From Hemibagrus wyckioides (taxonomy: Eukaryota > Chordata > Actinopteri > Siluriformes > Bagridae), in the NCBI RefSeq assembly GCF_019097595.1, contig NC_080726.1, positions 10,018,205-10,082,204 of the forward strand: DNA of 64,000 nucleotides. Direction: 5' to 3'. This document shows positions 31,401 through 46,276 of the stretch, piece by piece. The stretch's first letter is position 1. The number at the start of each line of letters is the position of its first letter. Position numbers and translations under genes: made by a program. A model generated the notes under the pieces. It did not search any database and was not told the origin of the DNA. It saw only the letters and a program-made list of their open reading frames with translations.

Positions 31401-34400
31401 GTGAAATCGGACAAGGAAAAAGAAAGAAAGAGAGAAAGAGAAAAAAGTGATGGGGGAGTGGGCGTCTGAGAGGGATAACAGTTGTGGAAGCGTGTGTTCA
31501 CTAATTGAGAGGTAAAACGGTGGAGGTACTTCATAGAGACAGTGGGCATGAGAGAGCTGATTTGGAGGACTTAATCTGGCCTGCTCAGCCTTTGAGAAGG
31601 TGGTTTAGGTGTAGAAGGTTCTGTGTCTCAACGGGGCAGTTAAAAAATCTGCCGTTCACAGATGGAGCAGCAGAGAATGAGTGGGGATGAGAGGAAAACA
31701 GGGTGGTGTAACAGACACAATAGGAAATAAAGGATGAGAGAAAAGGCTTTAGTTAGTGTAAGAGGAATAAGGAGAGAAAAGAGAAGGCGGCGGTGGTGAT
31801 GGGGTTGGGTTAGAATGGGGGGGGACATGATATAAATAATAGCAGTGTCTTTAATATGTATGAGGCGTCCGGGCAGTCGTCCACAACACACTTTCAGTTT
31901 GGCGCTGACTGATGGGGGAGAGATGGAGGGTGAGAGAGAGATAGAAAGACAGGGAGTGAGAGAGAGAGTGGAGAGGAAGAGGAGAGGAAGAGGAGAGGAG
32001 AAGAGGGAGAAGGTGCCGCATACTAACCAGGCCCGGATCAATTCCCCACCCTGTCCAGCCTGCTCCACCTCCCTGGCACGGCTGAGAGGAGATGCGAAAA
32101 GAGCAGTAGCTCAGCCCCAGACCTCCACCTCCCCCACTTTATACCTCTGAACCTCTTTCTTGGAGCTCATCCACCTATGCACCTCATTCTTTGGGCTCCA
32201 AGTGCAGCCAAATTATCTCCACAGGCAGCAGAGGACGTGGCCCAGAGCTGAAGGTGCCTGACCCGGCCTAATCTGCCTAAGGAACCCTACAGGCTAGTAA
32301 AAGGTCAACAGGGATTAACCATGAGTGGGGGAAGTATACAAGGTTCCTGGCTTACTGATGATCAATTTAGGTCTCCAACTCAAACAGATCCAACATGGAT
32401 TGATGTCTGAGCTTGTTTGTCATTCTGTCTCATCCCGACGCGTAAGGCGAAAATACCGATGAGGGATTGCCATGTTTGAGAAAAGTGGCGCATTCATTTT
32501 GAGCCATCTGCACATGGATAATAGGGGAAAAAAAGCTTATTCTATTAATGCATTCTGCTCTCGCAGATGTCCAGACTCACAGTGCTGTTTGAAACATAAC
32601 CAAACGAGCCAAAGCATGGCAAAGCTATAAACTGCCATGGCCCTAAAACCCAGCTGAGTAATCTGCTATCAACTAGATGACCTACACATATTACTAAAAC
32701 AAAAGCACAGGAGAAAAGCCAAATCAGTGAGCCATTCCTCCTTTTACGCCCACTCAATAAGTTCTCTCTGAGCAATCACTTATTTTCTTTCCCCTCTACG
32801 CTATTCAATCCCTCCTCCTAAACATATCTGTTTTCCCTCGCTGGCTCTCCACATTTCTCACTATCTGTCTTCCCATCCCCCTCACAGACTGTGTGTGTGT
32901 GTGTTTCTACATCTTACAATCAATGCAGCTTTTAAGATGCCTATCGATTTGCTCCCGAGACAGACCCCGGCTCGCTAGGGCAACACTTTGATTGCTGTGC
33001 GAGTAATTACTGTTATTATTTATGCATCTGGGCGAAATGGCAGGACTTAACATTCCCTGTACAAGAGGCCACAGGCAATCAAAGGAGGTGAGCACCTGGT
33101 GAATGAGCGCATAACAGAGAGAGAGAGAGAGAGAGAGAGAGCATGCAGAGACAAGGATATTCCTTAAGGTTTATTTCCTTTTCTGTTTTGCACAAAACCC
33201 AAACAGAAACCTGTCTATAGAAAGAACTCACAGGGCTAAGTGTTAAGACAACCATTTCTGTGTGTGTGTGTGTGTATGTGTGTGTCTAACCTGTGAGAGG
33301 CCCAAGTAAATTGACACCGTCTCAGAAATGTAGAGGAAACGTCCTTCTTGACTGACCACGAACACAAACCCATCCAGAGACTGCAGAACGAAAAGAAGAG
33401 GGAGATTTCCAGACACCAAAACATACACTGCCCACGTGATACCATTCAGGAATAAACACAAAACCAAACATTTCTTACTACAGCAAATTATTTCCCTTGA
33501 ATATATAAATAAAGATAGAGACATTTTTATAATTAAATATTATATAATAATTAATGGAAAACACCAGAGGCCCATACGTCTGATTCATTTGCCAGACTAA
33601 TCATCAGACACTAATCCCCCCCACTGCAATCTGCTCAGAGAAGTGGCAGTAGGCACGGCGGTGTGCGACTCAAATAATAAAAAAAAAAAAACTGAAAGGT
33701 ATACAGCCACCCCATTAAGAGACTCCTTCAAAGAATAATATTAATCGTAATAACAAGCATCCACAAGTGAGCAAGGAAGGTGGCCACTTTGTTGGAGAAT
33801 GACTGCTGTTTTGGCGGCGACTCTTGAAGTGGCGGTAATTTATGCATAGGACTCGTTCGCTATGCAAATGAGAGTGGTCAGGAATTGTGGGATAGGCGAG
33901 CTGCCTTGAACCGCACGATAAAAAAATAAAGAGCAATTATGTAGTTATTAGTGACAGAGGACACGGAGGAGAAAGGAAGAGACACACTTTTTTTTGCTCC
34001 CTGAAGCGTTAATTTGATTTCTGTGGGGTCTCGGCTGCATGTCCTTTTTGCAGGAGCTATGCTTTTGTTTTTATTTCAACACATTTTTTCAGGTTCTTTA
34101 AACTACAGGTTATTTACTTCACGATTAGCCTTAAACATCAATGAAGGTTTGAGAGAAATTGGAATCTATGTTAAATGGGCGTGTAAAGTCGGGTGTGTTT
34201 CTCGATAAGCCAAACAAAATGATTGTTGCATCATTAATTATATGAAAAAATATCTGAAAGTGCAGTACATCATTTAGAGATTTTTTTAAAAGCCAACATT
34301 TAAAGAAAAATACAAGTAAAAGTAGAAAAGAGAAAAAAAGGTAGAACATTAAAATGTTGACTTATTATATATATTATTGACTTATTTAATTTTTTTTAAA

Positions 34401-37400
34401 TAGGTCAAAATACTGGTGACCCTAGGGTGTACACCTGCCTCTAATAGGCTCCAGCAGATCCCAGTGACCCTAATTAGGAATAAAGTGGGTATAGACAATG
34501 GATGGATGGAAATAAGTCAAAATAATAATAATCCTAATTCTTGATTTATCTCAGAAATGGCTATGGCTATCTTATTTGTTTAGAATTTCTTAACCAGTTA
34601 AATGAACTTGCTCATGGGCATTTAATGTCGATTTCTTTAAAATGTAAACTGGCGTAAATTTAGCGTAATCCAAATACAGCAATCTACTGAACACTTTAAT
34701 ACTGGGGTTTACAGTTACTACACATATTAATATTCCCTTCTGCCACAGTAATAACTATAACAGGCTGCATAACACTTAGTGGTCCTTGTAAATTCTTGAC
34801 CTTCAAAGAGAAAATAAAGACTGATGACTTACTACCAGTGGGATTTAAACAGTTGGTAAATAAACCCACATAGAAACATCAGTAGATTCAGACATGTTGA
34901 AGGTTTACCTGTAATAGATGTGCTCCCAGGTGCTGCTCAAATATATCAGTGGCCAGTGAGTGACTGTTCCTCCGCACTACACAGCAGGACAGAGACAAAG
35001 ATCAGTACAAAAACTAGACACAGAAATACGTCCTGATAAGTTTGCTTACACGTTCGCAACCCTGACTAAGCAGAGCCGTAAAACATCATTCTGGCTACAA
35101 ACTACTCTGGCACTAAATTTATCATCGCTTATCATCACAGCAACAGTTTTAAAGCCTAAAATGACAGATGACCTGAATACCCAAATTCTCTACTCAAGTA
35201 AAAGTACAATTACTAAAAGTAAGACACTAAAGTACAGTTTCAAATGCACTCAAGATATAGTAGAGAAGTAGAAATTCTTAACTTTACTTAAAGTAAAGAT
35301 ACATGGAGAAAAAAAATATCTGCCTCAAATCACAGGCTGATTTCTGTTACTGATGTTAAATTAGGGCTCCACTAAACTAACAGCTTTATTGATAATCTCA
35401 GAAATGTTAGGTGTTAGCAATGATACAACTACGTGTAGATTTACAGCAATAAACAGATTTAAATCTCATTCAAGCTGCCTGATGCTAAAAAAGATATACT
35501 GTATGATTTTTATATTATGTAGTGTTTTAAAATGTTTAGAGTGCAAGTAGAGCTTTCTCTTAAGAAATGCAGCAGTCAAAAGCAAGTGAAAGAAATTACT
35601 GTAATGGTTGAGGAGGAGGTTATTACACTATAGTGTTGTTTAACTATGTCTGATTACAAAAATACATGGAAGTATTTCCTTAGATTTTCCCTTATAGAAC
35701 TTTTTATTTCTGAACTTTTCAGCAGCAGAAACCAAACAAAATGGAATAAAATGTAGATTTCTTGCCAGAATAAAGATTAAAACTTTAAGAGTTAAATGAC
35801 ATCTATAACTATACAAAATGTCTGGCAGTGTTGCATCATTTAAAATAATAAAAATAATAATAAAATGACAAAACCCCTGTCTATATGTCACGGTCTCCTG
35901 GGGGTTCTCGATTCCCACTTCCCAGATAACAGAACCACTGTTCTAGATAACAGAGCACCTCCATTGTACGTCATGTACACACAGTGGGATAGCTAAGATA
36001 ATGTATTTCGGAGTCAGTGAGTTTAACTGAGATGACAAACACACATGCTTATTCAGCCTCCTGCTGCAGTGGGGTGTCTGTCATGACACTGCAAACAAAT
36101 TGGAAAATCAGACAAGTAACATTTACGAGCAAGCATCTCCTTTCATTTACAAAGTGTAAGCTCTGTCTTTGCTTCTGTCTTCACAGCAGGTGGTGTAATG
36201 GGACGTGTGTGTGTGTGTGTCTATTCCAAAGTGCAGGATGACAGTGTGCTTCTGCAGTGTGACAATGTTGCTGTTTCCGTGATACCTCTGGCATTTATAA
36301 TATTTTCTTGCTACAAGATAGGATGTCTCACACACACACACACATACACAGACGCACATTTATACTCTTAAATCCAGCACAGGGACGACTGTCGGACAAA
36401 GCCATAGTGTCAGAGTGGGATGTCCCCCTCCTCAACCGAGAACAGGAATATCAATGAGTCTGGTCCTTTCAGAGGCCTCAAAAGGGGCTTCACACCCAGG
36501 CCAGGATAACCTCGATGTGTGTACAGAGGGGTGAGCTATACAGAGCACTACTTGTTCCCATTCTGGCTCTCAGGCACCCTCGATCTAAACACACAGTTTG
36601 GGCTGTGGCTATGAGCAATGCTGCCTTAACATAACAAATAAAGAGGTGAGGATAAGTCGTGAAAGCTGTCTGATGGATGAGTCTCTGTTTAGCAAAGGAC
36701 AACCAACAACAGAGCAATGATTATGATGGAAATCAACATGATGATGATGAGGAGGAAGGAGATTAGAATGAGTCATGAAATGAACAATGTTTTCCTTTTT
36801 TAAAAAAGAAAAGAAAAGAAAAGCATGGATTTGTTTTTATAGAATACAAAACCAAAATTGATTAACTTGGGTGGAGTTGCAGAAAGGTTTGATCATGAAA
36901 TATGAACTGTATAATGCATCACAGCTATGGTACTTTTATTCATATAATTTATATAATAATCATCATTTTAATTAATTAGGTTATGCCACATATGACACAC
37001 TAAATAAGCTTTTGTAATTTATTTAGATAAACTTGTTATTGTATCTTTAATTCCAAACCAAAGTAACATCACATTAAAAGACTTTATTCAACTTTTGTTG
37101 TTTTTTACCAAGAGGCCAAGGTAACAGTAAAAATATAGTTTTGTCTTCCTTCAATATCAAATATTGATTCAATATTAAACAATATTTTCAGCAATACAGA
37201 TACTGTGCTAGTGTCATGAGAGTACCATAACAGTTAACTTTAATATTAAAATAAAGTGGTCATCTCATGCTTTAAAAAATTGTTAGCAATAAGATGACAA
37301 TATCCTTGCTAAATCTGTAACAACCTACCCTAAAATTGTAAAAAATCTAGTAAACTATAGCGAATGTTCTCTTTCCTCATGCGCTTCTTTTCTTTCTTTC

Positions 37401-40375
37401 ATTTCTTCTGTTCCATATGACTTTGTCTTCTCTCTCTCATTCTCTCACCCTTCCTCTAGCCCAGATCCTATTAACCAAGTTAGGAGGTTACTATGGGAAC
37501 TGTGACACTGGCCTTTTATTTCACTTAAGTTTGCTCAATCTAGTTGGCTGATAGGAATCGCAGGCTGATCCCCTGGCAACTTCTTTACAGGGAGGTGCTC
37601 ATTATGCCCTAACCACCACCACCACCACCACCACCGCCTCCCTCCCCAACCCACCCCCACTACAGGGACCAAAAGAGACTGACAGAAGGAGAAAGGGAAA
37701 GAGAGAGGGAGACTCTAGTCACAACGTCCTTCTCTGGCGCAATTATGCTTTCATTCAGCCACCCTTCGTGCCCTCCCCGCTTTCTCTCTCTCTCCATCGT
37801 AAACTCACTCCTTATGCGGTCGAACATAATTTGAGTGCAATTAACGTCCCTTAAAAGCCTTTGCCACTTTAAACGCTGAGCATTAGGGGAAGACGGGCAT
37901 CTAAAGCGTGTGTGTGTGTGTGTGTGTGTGTTTGTGTGTGCTGGGGAGGAGTGTGGAGAAGGGAATGGATGAAAGTCAGAAACAGCACAGAGAAACTGAG
38001 AGGGGAAGTCCATCCAAGGAGCAAAGTAAGATTCAAAAATTAAACTCACACTCACCATGCGGATCATTCCAAAGTATTTCTCAGGCAGTCGTATACAGCT
38101 TCAAGCCTATGAGTAAAGAAACTTCACCAGGATAGAGGGTGCTACAACTGGCTGTGGTAAATGAGTGATTTCTACAAACCATTCATACTGTACTTACGTA
38201 GTCATTCAAGGTGGGGTCTCTTTCCTATTACAGGCTTTTCTACTATACTATAAGGACAGATGTTTGTGGACATGCAACCATTCACACCCACACAGTGTCT
38301 GCTTCTTCCTCAAACAATTGCCACAAAGTTGGAAGCACAGAATTGTTTAGAATGTCTTTGTATATGTTGTAGCACCACAATTTCCCATCACCGGAACTAC
38401 TGGAAGACCTGTTTCACGTTTGAAACATCTGGTTTGCCGAGAACACAAGTGGCCTCCACAGAGCCCTGACCTCAACCCTACTGAACACCATTGTGATGAA
38501 CTGCAACACTGACTGCTCCCCTCAGCCTTCTCACCTAACATCCGTGCCTGATCTCATTAAGTTTTCTGGGGCTGAACAATCTCAAGTCCCCGCAGCCACA
38601 CTCCAAAATCTAGTGAAAAGCCTCCTCAGACGAGTGGAGGTTACTATAACAGCAAAGGAGGAATGGGATGTGATCGGTCAGGTTTTTGGCCATATAGCGT
38701 ACTGAAATATGTTTCTGTATCACATCTGATGTTATAACATTGTAAAACCCCCAAAATGGAGAAAACTGCATTCGGAAGATTCCATTTTGATTGGAGCATT
38801 ACAAACATTTTGACACCTAGTACCTAATTATAAGCTGAACTGATTAGGCTTATATTAGTTTCACTAAAGCACATGTTTTTTGTGCTTTTTGCCAGAATTC
38901 AGTCATTGACATAGTCCATGGGTTTTCCTAGAGTGCTGACTTTTATCCAAAGCAGAAAAAAAACCCGGAGAGATAATACAATCCAAGCTGCTGTGGGGTA
39001 AAGGATCGCTCAGTAGCCCAGCAGTGGCTCTCTGACAGTCTTTGGATTTGAACTCACAACCTTTCAATCAGATCCTTAATCGTGAGGCCAAACCTGCCAC
39101 CTGATGCATGGCTGAGTGTTGAAATGCCTTTCAGCTAATAATACAAATGATTAAATAGGTACAAGTATCAGAAATCAGATTGTTAATGGGTTTGACATAT
39201 TTTCCAATCTGCATATCATATTGATTGACAGGAAATGGATCTCACACATTAGCACACAACAGAAATTGTGTTACAGCTTGTCACCTTGTCAGCAGATATT
39301 CAGAGCTCTGTTATTGGTTTTCTGTGGAAAATATAAAAAAGTGTGAACAAGGAGGGTTGTTGGTTTTTGCTACAGGTTTGTTTAATTTAAGGCCCTTTTA
39401 GAGCTTTCTGTTCTCTGCACTTTTGTGCACAATTGTGCGAAAAGTAAGTGTTTACTCCCCTCAAAGGACAGAATGTATGTAAGTTTAAGTAAGAGCATTG
39501 ATGAATGCTCACTGGAAGGCAGGCAATTCTCAATAACCAGAATATTTGGCTTTAAGCCATTTCATCTTTTATAACATTCTACTAGAGTTCACTCTCATTA
39601 CAAACTCATAAGACTTCACGCAGTGCTTAGCGTCTAAGCACAAATTTCCTGCTAAACTCTTTTGGGAATAAAAAAATGGATATAAGTAAAAATCAGTATC
39701 GGATCTTTGACCTGTTTCTGAGTTTTTCTATTAGTTTTTTCCGAATTTCCAATTTTTCTTTCACTTTTACCAGATGAGAAAATCTTCCAAATGTAATTTT
39801 CTATATAAAATGTGATGTATAACAGCTCATGAATCAGCCTTTTTGATCTCAAGGCAATGAGTTGGGTTTATGTTTAATTTCATAGAAGTTACTGTAAGTA
39901 GAAATGTTATGAGTGCTAATCCTAGCCCTAAGCCCAAGCTTACATTTTTAATATTTCATGCATCTGTGAAAATTGCTACAAATGTGTGAATGTCAGAACA
40001 ACCTTTTCTTTTTCTTTTTTCAAAACGGTTTGTATTCATCTTCCTATGCGATCTAGTTAAAGAAGGCAATGGTATTCATGTTTTGTTTTTTTTTTCCATG
40101 AAGAAAAGACACAGATTACCACACAACAGGTAACAGGTTACCTTATTAACTGCCGTATATTGTAGAGCCAGTAGAGAGATTCAACTAAAGATAGAGGTGG
40201 ATTGAAAAGAATGAATAGAAGATGAGGAAGGGTTGAATGGGTGTCCTCTGCAAGGGTGACATGAGTTAACCGTGTGATCAGCTGTGGTTTGAGAACGACA
40301 GACAGAAATGTTTTTCTACCAAAGTATTGCAAGGGAATTCTGTATCCTGAATCAGAAGCTTATTACCTAAACTTA

Positions 40376-40465
<90 letters not shown>

Positions 40466-43400
40466 CAGACACACAAACATGAACATATGTGTGAAGTCAA
40501 CAAACAGAATTCTATACATCTAAGACAATATTTTCCCTCTTATCTTCCTCATCTATTGTTCCCCCCCGATCTCATCCTTAACTATCTTTCCACAGTTTTC
40601 TCTCCTTCTCTCTCTCTCTCTCTCTCTCATGCTCTTTCTCTCACTTCGTGTGAAGGTCATGCAATTGATTTTCCTCTGTCTATTCATTTTTCAAGACTGG
40701 CTTTGAAACGTGGGAAGCAGACAAAAGCCAGTCCCAAACCCGCCTCCCCCTCCTCTCTCTGCCTCTGCACTCTTTCTGCCTCCTCCCACCTCACCAGTGT
40801 GCGTTTGTGTGTGTCTGTGTGTGTGTGTGCATGGTGTGATGAGGTTGATGGGGGATACCACTACACACATCACCCCCCCAGGGGACTACCGGGGCTATGC
40901 TGCACCCAATTCCACATTCCTGCAGTGGAATTACAGCCATGCATCACGCTCAGTCCCCTCTCAGCTGTGCTTTGTCATGGTCCTCCACTGTGTCAGGCCA
41001 TGAGGAAAGTCCAATTACACACTCATGAGCTAAATTAAAGGAATACCTCACCCAAAATTACGAAAGCTAAAAATCATTGAAAAGGTAAATTTCTAAAAAC
41101 ATCCTTAAACCTTTGAATATGGAAAAGTGTTCTGAACAACATTGCTCTACATTGCCTTCTGGAGGAGTTTCTGGTTGGCTGAAGTTAGGCGGTTACACTA
41201 TGAACAGCAGGAATCATAATCATAATTTTAATAAACAACACACAGAGCAACACAACAAATATAAAACGGCCTGCAAATAGAGCTGTTCTTTATTGTTGTT
41301 TAAGATGTTAAAATATAAATATTAGAGCACCACTGGATTCTCAGTTTTCACAACTTTAATAGGAACACCTGTACACCTGCTCATTACTTATCCCGAGCAT
41401 CAGAGAATATCTAATCATATGGCAGCATTGCAGTGCAGATACAGTTAAGCATCAGTTAACATTCACATCAAACGTTTGTGATCCCAGTGATTTTGACCGT
41501 GGCATGGATTTAGTGCCAGAGGGGCAAGTTCTGAGTAACTGCTGATCTCCTGGGCTTTCTCTAGAGGTTACACAGAATGATGCAAAAAAAAAAAAAAGTT
41601 CAGTAGCCATACATTCCTTGTTGATGAGAGAGATCAGAGTGAGACTGGTTCAAGTTGACAGAAGGGCTTTGTTAACTTCAAATAAGCTTTTGACAATAGT
41701 GGTAAGCAGAAAAGCATCTCAGAATGCATTGCACACCAAACCTTGAGCTGGATGACTTATAACAGCAGAAGACAGGGTTCCACTCCTGTCAGGCAAGAAC
41801 AAGAATCTGAGGTTACAGTGGGCACAGACTCAGCAAAAACACTCAAACATCTGACGATGGAGAAAAAAAAAGATTTTTAAAACATATCCTGGTCTTTTTT
41901 CGTGGTCTTGGATGAAGGAGCAAGTGTTCAGTTGTCTAACCAAGTGATCCATAAGTGCAACAACATGCAGATTCATTAAAACATAACTGAACCTGCTGAT
42001 ATTGGAAAAATAATCAACTTTAGGAGTGGTTATACCACCTTGCTGTTGATTATTTTCCCATAACAGCATGACCTATTATGTTTAATTCCTTATTTAAAAA
42101 CAGATACCCTTATGAAACCCTGGTATATTTTCAACCTACTGCTTTAATAAAAGCATTGCAGAAATGTTCCAAGGTGTTGGTTGTTCTGTGCTTCCTATGA
42201 TTTTAGCTAGAGTTAGAGAATTGGCCTGTTTGTGAAACCGAGCATGTTCTGATAGAGAAAGCTCTACTCTAGTGCTTCACAGAAAAGTATCTTTTCTGGA
42301 GCTGGATGTTTTTTAGTATCTATAGACCAGAAATGAGTCCTACTTCCTTTAATGAAACATGCTTGAAATTCTTAAGTTCCTGAAAAGATTCCTGTGATGA
42401 AAACACTCCTACATTTACTGACAACCATAATTCATAATCTTATCTCTATTCTGCTGACTGGCCCATGTTAACATTCATACCATACACGTGTAAAGAAACG
42501 CCCCAAAATCCAGACTGATGCATGCATCCCATCAGCATCCTCTAATTTGAGCTTTTCTTGCACTCTAAAATATTATGTATATATTACACTTTTGATAACT
42601 AAAATGTGCATCAGAGACCAATCAGTGTATCAGTGTATAATGTGTATAAGAGACCAATAAATCAATCGCATTAATTTATCAACCTGAGTCAGAGAATGAA
42701 AAGAATGCATCAGGAGTGTCCCATTTGTTATAACACTCCTACACTACACTGTTGGCAAACCCATGCACTACATCACAATACATCACCACAGAGGGCAAAT
42801 ACCTAAGTGCACATAACAGCGTGGGGTAAAGGTCATATCGGCTTAAATCCTATTCCCTTTATCTCGCTGCAGTCGTAGGTGGTGTCTCTGCAGCACTAAT
42901 TTTATAAGATTTTAGTGAAATATGTAGATACTGCATCATCATTTCAAAACACTAAAATAATGCGCTGCCCAGAAGGGTTATTACATCATAAAAGAAAAGA
43001 GCCTATCATGCTCTAATATGCAAATGCGGCCATGTAATGCAGGTTTAGGGAAAGAAGAGGATGGGTACCTTGAAAAGTTAAGGATTTTTACAATTTGCAT
43101 ATTTTTCACGAAGGTTAATCTACGTGCCAAATAATCGTTTCATTTCTTACCAAAGACCACATAAACAAGTACTATGACTGAGCAGCATTTACCTTAACCG
43201 TTAATGATATAAATTAGACAGTTTTTTTTCTTAATGGTGCTTCAAATTACCAGTTTTGACCAGCACCATGGACAGATGAGACGTTTTTGTCCGTTCTTCT
43301 TCACGCATTCTGTTTTCATCATCAACTTTTTTTTTTAAAAATAAGCAGTCAGTCAGTTCACTAATCAGACCAGAGAGGGTAAATAAAATGAAATATCAAT

Positions 43401-46201
43401 GGAAGGCTGTGAAAACTCTCCCCTTACTGACCTAATGCCTCAAGCTCTGTAGCTGTCTTTAGATAAATAATTTACAAAAAAGCCACAACACAGAATCGGC
43501 TACAGAAGCAGCGCTGGTTCATGTTTAGAAAATGTGTAGCGCTGTGGAGATTATTCATACATTATTAGGCTCTGCTACAGTCATTTTCCAAGTTCGCTCT
43601 GCTGAAATGCTTTGCTGGGTCTGCATCTGGACCACAGTCTGCTATAGGTTATAGGTTGCTTTAGTGACTCTGTGGGATGACAATTGCTTTTTAGTGTAGA
43701 CAAATCACATAAACCTTTGTGTCACTATAGGTATAAGATTGTTATTCAGAAGTATAATGCATTAGTTGCTCTCCACAGAAAAGTTCTGATCAAAGAAATT
43801 GGGCAAATGTGATTGGCAAGCAAGTAAGCTTTAAGAAGAGTACTGTCTGCTGGAGACTACATCTTTTCAGCTGTTGAATTATTGGCTTTTGCTAGACCTT
43901 GAATCTGTTATGTATAAGCCTGTGTTTCAGCCAGACACCAACCGGAGAAAATGTGTTTGGTGTTATGGCAGTAAACAATAAGCCATTTTACTGTTTTGTT
44001 CAACTGAATAACTAAAATGGGCCAAGTGGTGTGCAGCTCTGACAGTATGCCTGGTGCTGAAATTTTGCCCCCTATGTGCTGGAACCATCCCTCTGTCCCT
44101 GCGTGTACATGAAGCGCAGCGTGCTCTAATAGTGACTGAGCACATGCAATCCGGGTTTTGCCTCTTTAAGCATGGCTTCCTTTTACTGTGAGATCAAGTG
44201 TTGGTAGGTATGTGATAATGAGGATAAGTGAGCCACCACTGTTAGCTTACATTGTGTTTTTAGTCAATCGTCCACATGCACACACACACACGCGCACACA
44301 CACACACACACAGAAACTCACAGTCGGGTTTCCCTCTTTCAGAAACACTGGGATATACACTCATGCAAGCGGACTACTAATTGTAGCTAAGCTGTTACAC
44401 CTCTGTAATAATAGCAATTAAGCAACCCTTGTAATTATGCTCTGCTCGTTACATAGTTAATGCCCGTAATTACAAATTGCACAGATAATTTCCTCCTCCT
44501 TTGGAGTGCTGTCTCTTTTTCTCCAGTCATTTTGTTTGCATAGATCGGACGCATGTGAGTAAGAAAGACAGAGACAGAAAGCAACGCCTGGCTATTGTAG
44601 CAGCTGTGTGGAACTTTAATGCGACAGACATAATGAGGATCACACACAGAGTAAAACAGAGATGTTGCACATAAATAGACTCCTCTGGTCCGGCCACTTG
44701 TTAACAAGCTTCAGCAAGGACTCTCCCTCTTTTGTCCGGCTCAGCCGGCTCCGAGAAATATCCGCCCACAGGAAGCGGCTAATTGGCTCTCAGATCTATT
44801 GTTCAATTCACATTTATGATGAGCTTTACAGAGCATGAAATGAACAATAAGTTGAATCGGATGAGACCATGATGCCAAATGGTCTCAAAAATGAGTCCTC
44901 AAACAAAAAACACTGCATGAAGGTGACTGTAGATTTTGTTCCCAAAAAAACAGAGTTAGATATATATTTTTGTGCCACCTAAAGTTGCGAGTCAACCAGT
45001 AAATGCATTATTTCAGATGAGCCGTATTTAGCTCCGCATGACTGCAAGTGATTACTCCTGTGGCGCAATCTCAATTACTTTTCTTACTGTGTGTGTGTGT
45101 GTGTGTCTGTGTGTGTGTGTGAACTCCATCTCCCCACTCTACATTCTCTGCAATTTTTAAAGTGAAAGTATCCCCGGTGACATACACAGGCGACCTATAA
45201 GACAATAATAGCCTATTCCATTTAAATTCATAATTTAAATTAATAACGCATTTGTATTCATCGACAGCCTGCCACTGTCATGTTAGAATTGAGTTTGGCT
45301 GGAGCTTGCTCTCAGCCACCTCCGCTGTTAATAGCGCTCTCGTATGTGAATGGCTCTCTGATTGATGCTATTGTCAATAAGGGCCTCATACACATGGCAA
45401 TTTTAAAGATATGTTGAAATTCTGTTTGTATTTTCCTCTAATAATTCCACTGAAATATTTACATTTCGCTTTCTTTCCCTACACGGTGGCACACGGAAAG
45501 ATTTTTTCAATGCAAATATCTGCATTGAATGTACATATTTTACTGAAAGCAGTATTTCTTCTTCATTTTAATGCAAGACAGCACATACAAATGATTCATT
45601 ACCCTTTATTCTTTTCAAAAACTGAAAGAAAGATAAAAGATGAAAGACAAAATAAATTCCTTAAGAGAGTTCAGAAATGGCTCATAGCCAGGTTCTGACC
45701 ACTGAGGATGATGGATGGATGATGGAGTTTCAGACTGACAGGGAAATCAGCTACATTGATGCCAGAGGATGAAATGCATCTGAACATGACTTCGGGTGGT
45801 TTGAGCAGGTCTGTGTCGAAAAAACAGCATTTGCTGCCAGTGAGCTTATCTAATTTGAGACGGTTTAATAAAAGCTATATAAAAAAAAAATCATGGTTGA
45901 AATGAGATTAATGACCAAGCTTGGATGTAGAAGTCTTGTCTTTGAGCAATGAAGCTCTATCAAGGAAGATTAAATGAAGATTAGATGAAGCTGAAAACCT
46001 CACAGAAAAGTTTTAATTGATTATGAAACAAGCAAGTGGCATTACATCATAAAATCTAAAAAAATAAATAAATCAGGTTTCAATATAGCTTTGTATAAAT
46101 AAGGGTTCATAAATTGTTATTACAAAGTAATTTTCTGTAATTTTAATACTAAAAATTGTGTTTTAAACTTTATAACATATTTACTTGTCAAAACTGTCTA
46201 G

Positions 46202-46276
<75 letters not shown>

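Noticed and set aside
31640..32068. A 142-codon minus-strand frame rich in Ser, Leu and Pro
   Set aside because: It reads the complement of a GA-rich intron stretch. It has the same strand as npas1 but no homology to the protein, and the exon 4 to exon 5 junction is already in phase without it.
33243..33524. Exon 4 of npas1 extended in both directions as a 93-codon frame
   Set aside because: The extra residues come from intron sequence, including a CA repeat. Splice sites at 33380 and 33291 give the exact 30-codon family exon.
40274..41038. A 254-codon plus-strand frame
   Set aside because: It runs through the (CTAT)n and TC repeats in npas1 intron 2 and contains no recognisable domain; low-complexity artefact.
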